A stretch of DNA of 64,000 bases from Caldicellulosiruptor morganii (GTDB taxonomy: Bacteria > Bacillota > Thermoanaerobacteria > Caldicellulosiruptorales > Caldicellulosiruptoraceae), in the NCBI RefSeq assembly GCF_026810225.1, contig NZ_CP113865.1:156001-220000 (forward strand), written 5' to 3'. Positions 51,531 to 61,613 of this stretch are shown here, one piece after another. The translations under genes and the position numbers were made by a program. Below the pieces are notes generated by a model. That model did not search any database and was not told the DNA's origin. It saw only the letters and a list, made by a program, of their open reading frames with translations. Every line of letters starts with the position of its first letter. Within the stretch, counting starts at the first letter, position 1.

Positions 51531-51694
51531 CTGGTTTTCTAATAATTGGTATTTTGTTTGCAGCGGTTGTTGTGAGTTTGGTTTTGATTTGATTTTCTCT
51601 GATTTATGCTTACGTAAAGATGTGGTATAATAATACTGTAACGATTGATTTCACTATTCTATAAAATTTGATTACTAAGGAGAATTAGTTAAAA

Positions 51695-52653
51695 ATGGAC
51701 AATGAAAACAAGGAAAAACTTCCTTCAAAAGAGCATGATTCTACTTTTAAGCTTCTTTTTGAAAATCCTAAGGATGTTTATCTTTTGGTGAGCAAAATCA
51801 TAAACTACAGTTGGGCAAGTGAAATACGCGAAAGCTCAATTGAAGTAAAAAAGACAAATTATATTACAAAGGAGTTTTCGCAAGTAGAAGCAGATGTTAT
51901 AGCTAAAGCAAGGTTGAAAGATAGAGATATATTTATATATTGATAGAAAATCAATCAACTGTAGCGAAGGATATGCCCGAAAGGTTATTACGATATATGA
52001 TTTCGATATGGGCAGAGGAAATACGAAATGGTGTTAAAAAACTGCCAGCTATTGTTCCTATTGTTGTTTACAATGGACTTGATAGAAGGTGGGAAGTACC
52101 CACAGATATAATTGGAGCATTTGATATTTTCAAAAATGATATTTTCAAGTACAAAGTTGTAGATATTGCTCAAGTTGACATTAAAAGTTACTTAAAAGAG
52201 GAAGATGTTTTAACACCAATAATTTTCTATTTAGAACAGGTGAGAAATGACAGTAATGAATTAATTCGCAGATTACAAGAAATAAAACAAAGCTTAAAAA
52301 AGCTGAGTTTTAATAATATCGAAAGGTTTTTGCTATGGTCACAGAATGTTATAAGACCAAGATTAGGTGAGGAACAAAAGAAAGAATATGACAGGATTGT
52401 TGAGAGAGTAAAACAAAAGGGGGTGGAGCTAATGGGTGAGTTTGTGTCAAATGTGGCAAGACTTTTGGATGAAACAAAAACAAAAGAGTTTTTAGCAGGG
52501 GTTCAACAAGGAATTCAACAAGGTATCCAGCAAGAGAGAATAGAGACTGCAAAAAGGATGATTCAGTTAGGAATTTCATACGAGGTTATATCCAGGGCGA
52601 CTAACCTGAGCATTGAAGAGATTGAAAAAATAGCACGAGAAATGCTGAGCTGA
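51695..52653 (+). pseudogene. Rpn/YhgA-like PD-(D/E)xK nuclease gene, frameshifted
   Basis: Two overlapping frames together make one Rpn-family protein. Frame 1 (51695-51943, 82 codons) has EHDSTFKLLFENPKDVYLLV and VEADVIAKARLKDRDIFIY then TGA. Frame 2 (51940-52653) begins at TTG inside TATTGATAG with LIENQSTVAKDMPERLLRYM and ends with LAGVQQGIQQGIQQ and AKRMIQLGISYEVISRATNLS. The break falls inside the nuclease core between the Asp (EADV) and the IENQS strand. Overlap TTGA could permit coupled translation, but a disabled gene is simpler. TATAAT at 51626-51631. Confidence 0.8.
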
Positions 52654-52693
52654 GGTCCAGAACAACTAAAAAAGATTTTATACACAGAATTTC

Positions 52694-52722
52694 TTGCACA
52701 ATGTACTTCAAAGTGCTATACT
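52694..52722 (+). promoter_or_regulatory. Promoter of the thiamine operon
   Basis: TTGCAC (52694-52699), exact 17-bp spacer, TATACT (52717-52722). The start falls about 25 nt before the TPP aptamer. Confidence 0.75.
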
Positions 52723-52754
52723 AAAAAGTGAAAAATTAAATAAAGTGGTTTTAA

Positions 52755-52855
52755 GGGGGAGCTGAGCGGGGCAAAGCTCGGCTGAGAGTAGGCACTGAAA
52801 AATCCCCGTGCCTTGACCCTTTGAACCTGATCCGGGTAATGCCGGCGAAGGGAAA
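52755..52855 (+). promoter_or_regulatory. TPP riboswitch (THI element)
   Basis: Conserved aptamer parts in order: GGGGAGCTGAGCGGG, GGCTGAGAGTAGGC, CCGTGCCTTGACCCTTTGAACCTGAT and CCGGGTAATGCCGGCGAAGGGA. TAATGCCGG (52837-52845) within the aptamer is perfectly complementary to CCGGCATTA (52894-52902) in the terminator stem, giving a switch between antiterminator (no TPP) and terminator (TPP bound). Confidence 0.97.
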
Positions 52856-52870
52856 AAAGAGCAGAAAATA

Positions 52871-52913
52871 AAAAGCCTTTAATGCTATAAAGTCCGGCAT
52901 TAAAGGCTTTTCT
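52871..52913 (+). terminator. TPP-riboswitch terminator
   Basis: AAAAGCCTTTAATGC and GCATTAAAGGCTTTT form a perfect 15-bp stem followed by TCTGTTT; its 3' arm contains the antiterminator complement. Confidence 0.93.
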
Positions 52914-52946
52914 GTTTATAAACGCTTTATTTTTGGATTCAAATAA

Positions 52947-52980
52947 AAAGAAGCTGCCGGCAGTGGCAGCTTTTTGTTTT
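52947..52980 (+). terminator. Second terminator in the thiamine leader
   Basis: AAGCTGCC / GGCAGCTT around GGCAGT with TTTTTGTTTT after it. A second, apparently ligand-independent stop lies between the riboswitch terminator and thiS. Confidence 0.75.
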
Positions 52981-53042
52981 AAGCAACACTTTTTTAAACT
53001 ACCTTTTAGTTTACAAAAAGGCTTGAGAGGCAGGTGATAACT

Positions 53043-53237
53043 TTGCTCATAAGAGTAAATGACAGAGAAATGGAGTTTTGCGGTACTATTATGGAGCTTT
53101 TGCTAAGTGTTAATCTAAATCCTGAAACGTGTGCAGTTCTGGTAAACGGTGAGATTGTGAAGAAAAATGAATGGGAAAGCTTTGTATTAAAAGATGGGGA
53201 CTATGTTGAGATTGTGAGCTTTGTTGGCGGCGGCTAA
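53043..53237 (+). CDS. thiS: Sulfur carrier protein ThiS
   Basis: A 64-residue ubiquitin-like carrier ending FVGGG; the C-terminal Gly-Gly is adenylated by ThiF and thiocarboxylated to deliver sulfur for thiazole formation. I use TTG 53043 with AGGTGA close upstream; GTG 53034 is an alternative. First gene behind the TPP riboswitch. Confidence 0.9.
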   Translation: MLIRVNDREMEFCGTIMELLLSVNLNPETCAVLVNGEIVKKNEWESFVLKDGDYVEIVSFVGGG

Positions 53238-53306
53238 GAGCCAGAAAGCGCATTGCACAGACTTAATTCAAATCAAAGAAAAATTACAGAGAAAGGAGAT
53301 GCTTAA

Positions 53307-54071
53307 ATGTTTGAAATTGGTGGCAAAATCTTAAAATCAAGGCTTTTTGTTGGAACAGGCAAGCTTCCTGATTACAGCCTGATTGAAAAGATGTACTATG
53401 AAGCTGGCGTTGAAGTTTTTGCTGTTGCAGTTCGCAGAATAGGTCCAAATACCAGACATACCAGAAATGTTCTGGAGTATATTCCAAAAGATGCAGTAGT
53501 TATGGTAAACACATCGGGTGCGCAGGACCACAGGGAGGCAGTAAAGATTGCTATGATTGGGAGAGAGCTTACAAATTCTGACTGGGTAAAGGTTGAGATT
53601 GAAAAGGACACCAAATATCTTTTCCCGGATGGTTTTGAGACGCTGAAAGCCTGTGAAATCCTTGTAAAAGAAGGATTCAAAGTGTTTCCTTATATCTACC
53701 CCGACTTAAACCTTGCAAAGGAGCTTGAACAGATTGGAGTTGAGGCTGTCATGCCACTTGGCTCACCGATTGGCACAAACAAAGGGATTGGCTGTGAAGT
53801 GCTTTTAAAGCCCATTATAAACGAGGTCAAAATCCCTGTTATAATTGATGCAGGGATTGGAAGACCATCCCATGCAGCACAGGCAATGGAGATGGGAGCA
53901 GATGCTGTTTTGATTAACACTGCAATTGCAACCTCAGCTGACCCTCTCAGAATGGCAATGGCATTTGCAAAGGCAGTTGAGGCAGGAAGACTTGCTTTTG
54001 AGGTTGGAATTTTGAAAGAGCATGAGTATGCTCAGGCATCATCACCGCTTGAGGATTTCATAGGCGGCTAA
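53307..54071 (+). CDS. thiG: Thiazole synthase ThiG
   Basis: A 254-residue TIM-barrel enzyme condensing deoxyxylulose phosphate, dehydroglycine and ThiS thiocarboxylate into the thiazole. Schiff-base lysine lies in DWVKVEIEKD; phosphate-binding and product loops are DAGIGRPSHAAQAMEMGADA and INTAIATSADP. Follows thiS, precedes thiH. Confidence 0.95.
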   Translation: MFEIGGKILKSRLFVGTGKLPDYSLIEKMYYEAGVEVFAVAVRRIGPNTRHTRNVLEYIPKDAVVMVNTSGAQDHREAVKIAMIGRELTNSDWVKVEIEKDTKYLFPDGFETLKACEILVKEGFKVFPYIYPDLNLAKELEQIGVEAVMPLGSPIGTNKGIGCEVLLKPIINEVKIPVIIDAGIGRPSHAAQAMEMGADAVLINTAIATSADPLRMAMAFAKAVEAGRLAFEVGILKEHEYAQASSPLEDFIGG

Positions 54072-54103
54072 AAATTTTTTAAAAAAGAAGGTGCTTATCA
54101 AAA

Positions 54104-55219
54104 ATGAATGGCTTTTTGAAAGAGGCAGAAAAGCTTATTAAAGAGTACAAAGACTATGTCCCTTCCCACAAAGAAGTCTGCAGAATTTTAGAAAAGGAGT
54201 TTTTGACAAAAGAGGATCTGGCAAAGCTTTTGAACGTAAGTAGCAAAGAGGATATAATGCTCATGGCAAAAAAAGCGCAAAAGCTCACTCGCGAGAACTT
54301 TGGGAAAGTGGTTCTTCTGTATGCCCCGCTTTACATTGCAAATTACTGCCAGAACGGCTGTGTTTACTGTGGATTTTCATACAGCAAAAACTATAAAAGA
54401 GAAAAGCTGAGCTTTGAAGAGATTGAAAATGAGCTTGAAAAAATGAAGGAAGAAGGAATTGACTCTGTTATAATTCTCACAGGCGAGGACAGAATCAACT
54501 CTTCGTTTGAGTACATTGAAAAAGCATGCAGTATTGCAACTGAATTTATGTCGGAGGTTTCAATTGAGGTATACCCTCTTTATGAAGAAGAATACAGAAG
54601 ACTTTCAAACATTGGTGTTGTGGGCATTACAATATATCAGGAGACATACCAGAAGGATAATTATCAGAAACTTCATCCATTTGGTCCCAAAAAAGACTTT
54701 GAATTCAGGCTAAATGCACCTGAAAGGGCACTGAAAGCTGGATTTCACGAGGCATGTGTAGGGCCTCTTCTTGGGCTTTCTGAGCCCAGAAAAGATGTTT
54801 TGTGCGCAATACTTCATGCAGAGCATTTGCTTGAAAAATTCCCAAAAGCTGAAATTTCAATTTCCTTTCCAAGATTCAGAAGCGCCGGCACAGACTTTGT
54901 GCCCTCATACACAGTCTCTGACAGAGAATTTATCAAATTTTTGGTAATTGCAAGGCTGTATCTTCCGAGGGTTGGAATTGTGCTGTCAACAAGGGAGTCG
55001 CCTTTACTTCGCGATGCTTTGCTTGATGTTTGTATAACAAAGATGTCGGCGGGATCCAAAACCACAGTTGGCGGGTATGCAAAAGAGAAGGATGAAGATG
55101 CCGGGGCTCAGTTTGAGGTGGAAGATAGAAGAAGTGTGTCTGAAGTTGTGGATGTTATAATTAAAAAAGGACTGAGACCCGAGTTTACAAACTGGGTGAA
55201 GGGTGTGAAAGGTATATGA
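54104..55219 (+). CDS. thiH: 2-iminoacetate synthase ThiH (radical SAM)
   Basis: A 371-residue radical SAM enzyme cleaving tyrosine to dehydroglycine for thiazole synthesis, suited to anaerobic life (aerobes use ThiO). CX3CX2C motif is CQNGCVYC; the preceding PLYIANY and following GFSYSKNYKREKL are ThiH features, and PSYTVSDREFIKFLVIARLY is the family C-terminal region. It overlaps thiF by 4 bp. Confidence 0.95.
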   Translation: MNGFLKEAEKLIKEYKDYVPSHKEVCRILEKEFLTKEDLAKLLNVSSKEDIMLMAKKAQKLTRENFGKVVLLYAPLYIANYCQNGCVYCGFSYSKNYKREKLSFEEIENELEKMKEEGIDSVIILTGEDRINSSFEYIEKACSIATEFMSEVSIEVYPLYEEEYRRLSNIGVVGITIYQETYQKDNYQKLHPFGPKKDFEFRLNAPERALKAGFHEACVGPLLGLSEPRKDVLCAILHAEHLLEKFPKAEISISFPRFRSAGTDFVPSYTVSDREFIKFLVIARLYLPRVGIVLSTRESPLLRDALLDVCITKMSAGSKTTVGGYAKEKDEDAGAQFEVEDRRSVSEVVDVIIKKGLRPEFTNWVKGVKGI

Positions 55220-55821
55220 GCCTGTTTGACATGATGCTTAAAAACTACTTTGATGAAAAGATGCTTGAAAAGCTCTCAAAAGTAAAGGTTCTTATAATTG
55301 GCTGTGGAGGGCTTGGTTCCAACATTGCTGTCATGCTTGTTCGAAGTGGTATTAAAAACCTTACAATTGTTGACTTTGACAGGGTAGATATTTTGAACCT
55401 CAACAGGCAGAACTTTTTCTTCTACCAGGCAGGACAGGAAAAGGTGTCAGCCCTCAAAGACATTCTTGAGAAGATAAATCCGTATGTGACTGTGAAAGCT
55501 TTGAATATGAAAATTGATGAGTCAAACATAGACCATTTGATTTTGCAACATGACATAATTGTTGAGGCGGTTGACGGCGAGCAGACAAAAATGCTCATCT
55601 TCAAAAAAGCTTTTGAACATGGCAAAAAAGTTGTTATGGCATCTGGCATTGCAGGGTTTGGCGATTGTGAGAATATAAAAATCAAGCGTGGCAAAAACTT
55701 TTCGGTTGTGGGTGATTTTGTGACATCAATCAAGGATAAAAAACCTTTTGCGCCAAAGGTAATGGCAGTTGCTGCTATGCAGGCAGATGAGGTTTTGAGG
55801 ATGGTGAGTGAGCTTGAATAA
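55216..55821 (+). CDS. thiF: ThiF-family ThiS adenylyltransferase (short type)
   Basis: A 201-residue E1-like enzyme that adenylates the ThiS C-terminus. ATP site GCGGLGSNIAVMLVRSG, then VDFDRVDILNLNRQNFFF. Shorter than E. coli ThiF (about 250) and lacking its CxxC zinc pairs, as in the second ThiF subfamily found in clostridia. Overlaps thiH and thiE. Confidence 0.93.
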   Translation: MSLFDMMLKNYFDEKMLEKLSKVKVLIIGCGGLGSNIAVMLVRSGIKNLTIVDFDRVDILNLNRQNFFFYQAGQEKVSALKDILEKINPYVTVKALNMKIDESNIDHLILQHDIIVEAVDGEQTKMLIFKKAFEHGKKVVMASGIAGFGDCENIKIKRGKNFSVVGDFVTSIKDKKPFAPKVMAVAAMQADEVLRMVSELE

Positions 55822-56473
55822 AGAAGAGAAACTGCAGCTTTTTAGAACTTACAACATCTATGGCCTGACAGTTGAGAAATTTTCAAATGGAAGGTCTAAT
55901 ATAGAGGTTGTAAAAGCAATGCTTGAGGGTGGGATAAAAATAATCCAGTACAGGGAAAAGTACAAAAGCCTTAAAGAAAAGTATGAAGAGTGCCTGCAAA
56001 TAAGACAGCTTACAGAGCAGTACGGTGCGCTTTTGATAGTGAACGACCATGCTGACCTTTGCCTGATGGTTGGTGCAGATGGTGTTCACTTGGGGCAGGA
56101 GGACTATCCGGTAAAAGAGGTAAGAAAGATTTTGGGCGAAGACTATATAATCGGTGTTACAGCCCATACAAAAGAGCAGGTTGAAAAGGCGGCAGAAGAT
56201 GGGGCTGACTATGTTGGGCTGGGGCCTGTGTTTGCAAGCTTTACAAAAGACAGACCCCACCCGCCAATTGGCATTGAAATGGTCAGCTGGGCAGCAAAAA
56301 ACTGCAGCCTGCCTTTTGTTGCAATAGGTGGAATAAAAGAGCACAATCTAAAAGATGTGCTTGATGCGGGCGCAAAGTGTGTAAGCCTTGTGACAGAGAT
56401 TGTAGGCAGCGATGACATTTTAAAAAAAATAAAAAGACTCTGGGATATTATAAAAGAGTTTGAAAGGAGCTGA
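55808..56473 (+). CDS. thiE: Thiamine-phosphate synthase ThiE
   Basis: A 221-residue TIM-barrel enzyme joining HMP-PP to thiazole phosphate. Pyrophosphate and HMP-binding blocks: IQYREK, IVNDHADLCLMVGADGVHLGQED, VGLGPVFASFTK, IGGIKEHNLKDVLDAGA. GTG start overlapping thiF by 14 bp. Confidence 0.95.
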   Translation: MSLNKEEKLQLFRTYNIYGLTVEKFSNGRSNIEVVKAMLEGGIKIIQYREKYKSLKEKYEECLQIRQLTEQYGALLIVNDHADLCLMVGADGVHLGQEDYPVKEVRKILGEDYIIGVTAHTKEQVEKAAEDGADYVGLGPVFASFTKDRPHPPIGIEMVSWAAKNCSLPFVAIGGIKEHNLKDVLDAGAKCVSLVTEIVGSDDILKKIKRLWDIIKEFERS

Positions 56474-56481
56474 CAAAGAGA

Positions 56482-57747
56482 ATGAAAACCCAGATGACAT
56501 ATGCAAAAGAGGGAATGTTTACACGCGAGATGGAGCTTGCAATCAAAAATGAAGAGATAGATAAAGAAGAGCTTTTGCAAAAAGTAGCAGAGGGCAAGAT
56601 TGTCATTCCTGCAAACAGAAACAGGAAAAGAGAAAAATATTTTGCAATTGGAGAGGGAACATATGTAAAGATAAATGTAAATATTGGCGTGTCTGAGGCA
56701 TGTCCAAACTTTGATGTTGAAGTTCAAAAGCTTGAGATTGCAGAAAAGTTTGATGTTGAATCTGTGATGGATTTATCCAGCGGGCTTGATGCTTCAAACT
56801 TCAGAAAATACATCCTTCAAAACTATGATTTTATAGTGGGCACAGTCCCGGTTTACCAAGTTGCATCAAGGCACGATGATATCACAAAAGTTGACAGCAA
56901 AGAGTTTTTGGAGGAGATTGAAAGACAGGCAGAAGAAGGGGTTGACTTTTTCACAATCCATGCAGGAATTACAAGAAGGACTTTGGAGAGGTTTGAAAAA
57001 AATGATAGGTTGCTGAAGATTGTTTCAAGAGGCGGTGCACTTTTGTACAGGTGGATGCTGGCAAACCAAAAAGAAAACCCGCTTTATGAACACTTTGATG
57101 AGATTCTAAAAATATGCAAAAAACATGATGTTACAATTAGCCTTGGAGATAGTCTCAGACCGGGTGCGGTCCATGATGCAACAGATGCACTTCAGATAGA
57201 AGAGCTTATAAACCTTGGCGAGCTTACAAAAATGGCATGGAAAGAGGATGTGCAGGTTATGATTGAAGGACCGGGGCACATGAGAGCAAACGAGATTGCA
57301 GCAAACATGGTCATTCAAAAAAGGCTTTGCCACGGTGCACCGTTTTATGTTTTAGGACCTCTTACAACAGACATAGCAGCAGGGTATGACCACATATCAG
57401 GTGCGATGGGTGCGCTCATTGCAGCTTTAAATGGTGCAGATTTTCTTTGCTATGTGACACCTGCTGAACACCTGAGGCTTCCATCTTTGGATGATGTTAA
57501 AGAAGGAATTGTTGCATTCAAGATTGCCGCGCACAGCGCTAATATTGCAAAAGGCTTTAAAAAGCCGCTTGAAAAAGACATTGAGATGTCAATTGCAAGA
57601 AGAGACCTTGACTGGGAGAAGATGATAAGCCTTTCGATTGACCCGCAGAAGGCAAGAGAGTACAGAAGCACCTACCCTTCTGATACATGCTCTATGTGCG
57701 GAAAACTTTGTGCTGTGAAAAATTCAAAGGATGAAGCAATTTTGTAG
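56482..57747 (+). CDS. thiC: Phosphomethylpyrimidine synthase ThiC (short type)
   Basis: A 421-residue radical SAM enzyme converting AIR to HMP-phosphate. Recognised blocks: IPANRNRKRE, SVMDLSSGLD, HAGITRRTLER, SLGDSLRPGAVHDATDALQ and VMIEGPGHMRANE. The C-terminal cluster motif is CSMCGKLC, CX2CX3C, one residue shorter than the CX2CX4C of longer ThiC proteins; the missing N-terminal domain fits the short anaerobe/archaeal type. Eight bases separate it from thiE. Confidence 0.95.
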   Translation: MKTQMTYAKEGMFTREMELAIKNEEIDKEELLQKVAEGKIVIPANRNRKREKYFAIGEGTYVKINVNIGVSEACPNFDVEVQKLEIAEKFDVESVMDLSSGLDASNFRKYILQNYDFIVGTVPVYQVASRHDDITKVDSKEFLEEIERQAEEGVDFFTIHAGITRRTLERFEKNDRLLKIVSRGGALLYRWMLANQKENPLYEHFDEILKICKKHDVTISLGDSLRPGAVHDATDALQIEELINLGELTKMAWKEDVQVMIEGPGHMRANEIAANMVIQKRLCHGAPFYVLGPLTTDIAAGYDHISGAMGALIAALNGADFLCYVTPAEHLRLPSLDDVKEGIVAFKIAAHSANIAKGFKKPLEKDIEMSIARRDLDWEKMISLSIDPQKAREYRSTYPSDTCSMCGKLCAVKNSKDEAIL

Positions 57748-57791
57748 TGAGAGATTTGCCGTATTTAAATTTTTCTGGGGAGCTGAAGAGG

Positions 57792-59697
<1,906 letters not shown>

Positions 59698-59703
59698 GAG
59701 TTT

Positions 59704-59925
59704 TTAATTGTCCGAATAATGTATAATTTTTACAATTATTTCTGAAAATGCTATTACTCCATTTGCTGAGATAAAACAAAACCATAGTAGAGCATGATTT
59801 TTATATCTCAGTGCTGCTTCAAAAGGGATGTGCAATAAGATAGTTCCCAGGATGACAAAGCAGCCTATTAGAATCAATGGGTTTGACTCTAATTTTTCTA
59901 TTATTAATAAATTTATTGAATTCAT
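59704..59925 (-). CDS. Small two-helix membrane protein, unknown
   Basis: A 73-residue protein from ATG 59925, which has AGGAG 8 bp upstream; a longer frame to 60072 lacks such a site. Two hydrophobic helices (about residues 16-33 and 47-66) are visible. I recognise no family. It is convergent with tgt and diverges from the GT2 gene. Confidence 0.5.
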   Translation of the reverse strand: MNSINLLIIEKLESNPLILIGCFVILGTILLHIPFEAALRYKNHALLWFCFISANGVIAFSEIIVKIIHYSDN

Positions 59926-60192
59926 CCTATTTTCTCCTGCTACAAATAGTCTCATCCAAACATTTGAACTTAATGAAGATTGGAATTGAGCTTTTAAAAA
60001 TACGAATTTGTAATAGCCAGGAACAAACTTTGTACATTTATAAAATACAATATTTAATTCTTTTCTTGACACGGTAAAATTTTAAGTTTACTATGTTATT
60101 AGTAATTTTTAAACAATTTTAATAGATATTTTGGTATTCTTTTTATGTTTTCAGGATTTATTTTGTTTTCATTACATATTTTGTGCAAAAAT

Positions 60193-60221
60193 TTCTTAAT
60201 AACAAAAAACTTTTCTATAAT
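60193..60221 (+). promoter_or_regulatory. Promoter of the GT2/GtrA pair
   Basis: TTCTTA (60193-60198, weak), 17-bp spacer, TATAAT (60216-60221), followed directly by GAGGAG for the GT2 gene. Confidence 0.5.
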
Positions 60222-60244
60222 TATGTTTAGAGGAGTTGGGAAGA

Positions 60245-61192
60245 ATGTTACCCAGAGTCTGCTTTGTAATTCCCTGTTTTAACGAAGAAGAAATGCTGCC
60301 TTTCACCATTCAAAAGATGGGTGAAAAACTGCAAAGCCTTATTGAAAAAGAGCTGATTTCTGATAAAAGCAAAGTTGTCTTTGTTGATGATGGAAGTAAA
60401 GATAAAACGTGGGATATAATCAAAGCTGCCACAAAGGATAATAGATTTTTGGGGGTCAAACTTTCGCGAAACTGTGGGCATCAAAACGCCCTTATGGCAG
60501 GGATGAGCTGTGCTGTAAAGTTTGCTGACTGTGTAATTACTTTGGATGCTGATTTGCAGGATGATATCAATGTTATTGATGAATTTATTCAAAAGTACAA
60601 TGAAGGTTATGAGATTGTGTATGGTGTGAGAAGCAGTAGAAAAACAGATACGTTTTTCAAAAGATTTACAGCAGAGGCCTTTTATAAGCTTATGAGAGCA
60701 TTTGGAGTTGAGATTGTTTTCAATCATGCTGATTACAGGCTCATGAGTAAAAGAGCGATTGAGTATCTTTTACAATTTGAAGAGAGGAATTTGTTTTTAA
60801 GAGGTATGATTCCTTTAATTGGCTTAAAATCAACAGTTGTCTACTATGAGAGGTTGGAAAGAATAGCAGGAAAGACAAAGTATCCACTCAAAAAAATGTT
60901 ATCTTTTGCTTTTGAGGGAATTACATCTTTTTCTGTAAAACCTATAAAGTATATTACAGTAGCTGGGTTTTTAATGTTTTTGCTAAGCTTTATAATTCTT
61001 GTATATGCAATAGTGCAAAAAATAAAAGGACAGGTTGTTACAGGCTGGACTTCACTTACAATTTCAATCTGGTTTATTGGTGGACTTCAGCTTGTTGCGC
61101 TGGGGCTTATTGGTGAGTATATTGGTAAAATTTATAAAGAGGTCAAAAGAAGACCTTTATACTTCATTGAGGAGATAGCAGGAGATGAATAA
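60245..61192 (+). CDS. Polyprenyl-phosphate glycosyltransferase (GT2, GtrB/DPM type)
   Basis: A 315-residue enzyme loading a sugar onto undecaprenyl phosphate at the inner membrane face. FVIPCFNEEEMLPFTI, VFVDDGSKDKTWDII and ITLDADLQDD (DxD) are the GT-A motifs; HADYRLMSKRAIEYLL is the GtrB block; two C-terminal helices (about 237-262 and 275-300) anchor it. ATG 60245 with GAGGAG upstream. Overlaps the GtrA gene by 8 bp. Confidence 0.92.
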   Translation: MLPRVCFVIPCFNEEEMLPFTIQKMGEKLQSLIEKELISDKSKVVFVDDGSKDKTWDIIKAATKDNRFLGVKLSRNCGHQNALMAGMSCAVKFADCVITLDADLQDDINVIDEFIQKYNEGYEIVYGVRSSRKTDTFFKRFTAEAFYKLMRAFGVEIVFNHADYRLMSKRAIEYLLQFEERNLFLRGMIPLIGLKSTVVYYERLERIAGKTKYPLKKMLSFAFEGITSFSVKPIKYITVAGFLMFLLSFIILVYAIVQKIKGQVVTGWTSLTISIWFIGGLQLVALGLIGEYIGKIYKEVKRRPLYFIEEIAGDE

Positions 61193-61613
61193 TTTTAACT
61201 ATTTTGTAAAAAAGATAAATTTGTACAAAAAACAAATAATCCAGCTTGTGAAATTTTCCATAGTTGGGGTTATAAATACGGCAGTTGACTTTGCAGTATT
61301 TTTTCTTTTTTATTCTGTCTTTCATGTCAGTTACTCACTCAGTCAGGTTTTTGGATACACAAGCGGCATGATAAATAGCTTTATAATGAACAAAAAGTGG
61401 ACGTTTGAAGATAAAACCACCGGCAAAATAATAATTAAAAAGCTATTGAAATTCGTTGTTACAAACCTTGTTTCATTGGGCTGCTCAATAGTTGTGTTAA
61501 AACTTTCGAAAACATACCTGTCAAATTCAATTTTAATTGCCAAAATTCTTGCAACTGTTTGTGCACAGGTAATAAACTATTTATCCTACAAATACTGGAT
61601 ATTCTGTAATTAA
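61185..61613 (+). CDS. GtrA-family lipid-linked sugar flippase
   Basis: A 142-residue protein with four membrane helices. KFSIVGVINTAVDFAVFF, YSLSQVFGYTSGMINSFIMNKKWTF and INYLSYKYWIF are the GtrA signature. With the GT2 enzyme it would flip the polyprenyl-linked sugar for wall-polymer or glycoprotein decoration; the abundant SLH proteins here are possible beneficiaries (inference). Stop codon overlaps that of the convergent radical SAM gene. Confidence 0.92.
   Translation: MNNFNYFVKKINLYKKQIIQLVKFSIVGVINTAVDFAVFFLFYSVFHVSYSLSQVFGYTSGMINSFIMNKKWTFEDKTTGKIIIKKLLKFVVTNLVSLGCSIVVLKLSKTYLSNSILIAKILATVCAQVINYLSYKYWIFCN

Larger units (their letters stand above)
50102..51592 (+). pseudogene. Small membrane protein gene split by the IS200/IS605-type element
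   Basis: 50102-50183 reads in one frame IEFTSEVPIYEQVNCAKLGAMFIKNI; 51531-51592, after the element, reads AGFLIIGILFAAVVVSLVLI and a stop, a membrane helix. Removing 50184-51530 (1347 bp, 449 codons) rejoins them exactly in frame (ATA-G|CT-GGT). The fragment has an upstream in-frame stop and no clear start, so the gene may already have been decayed before insertion. Confidence 0.5.
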
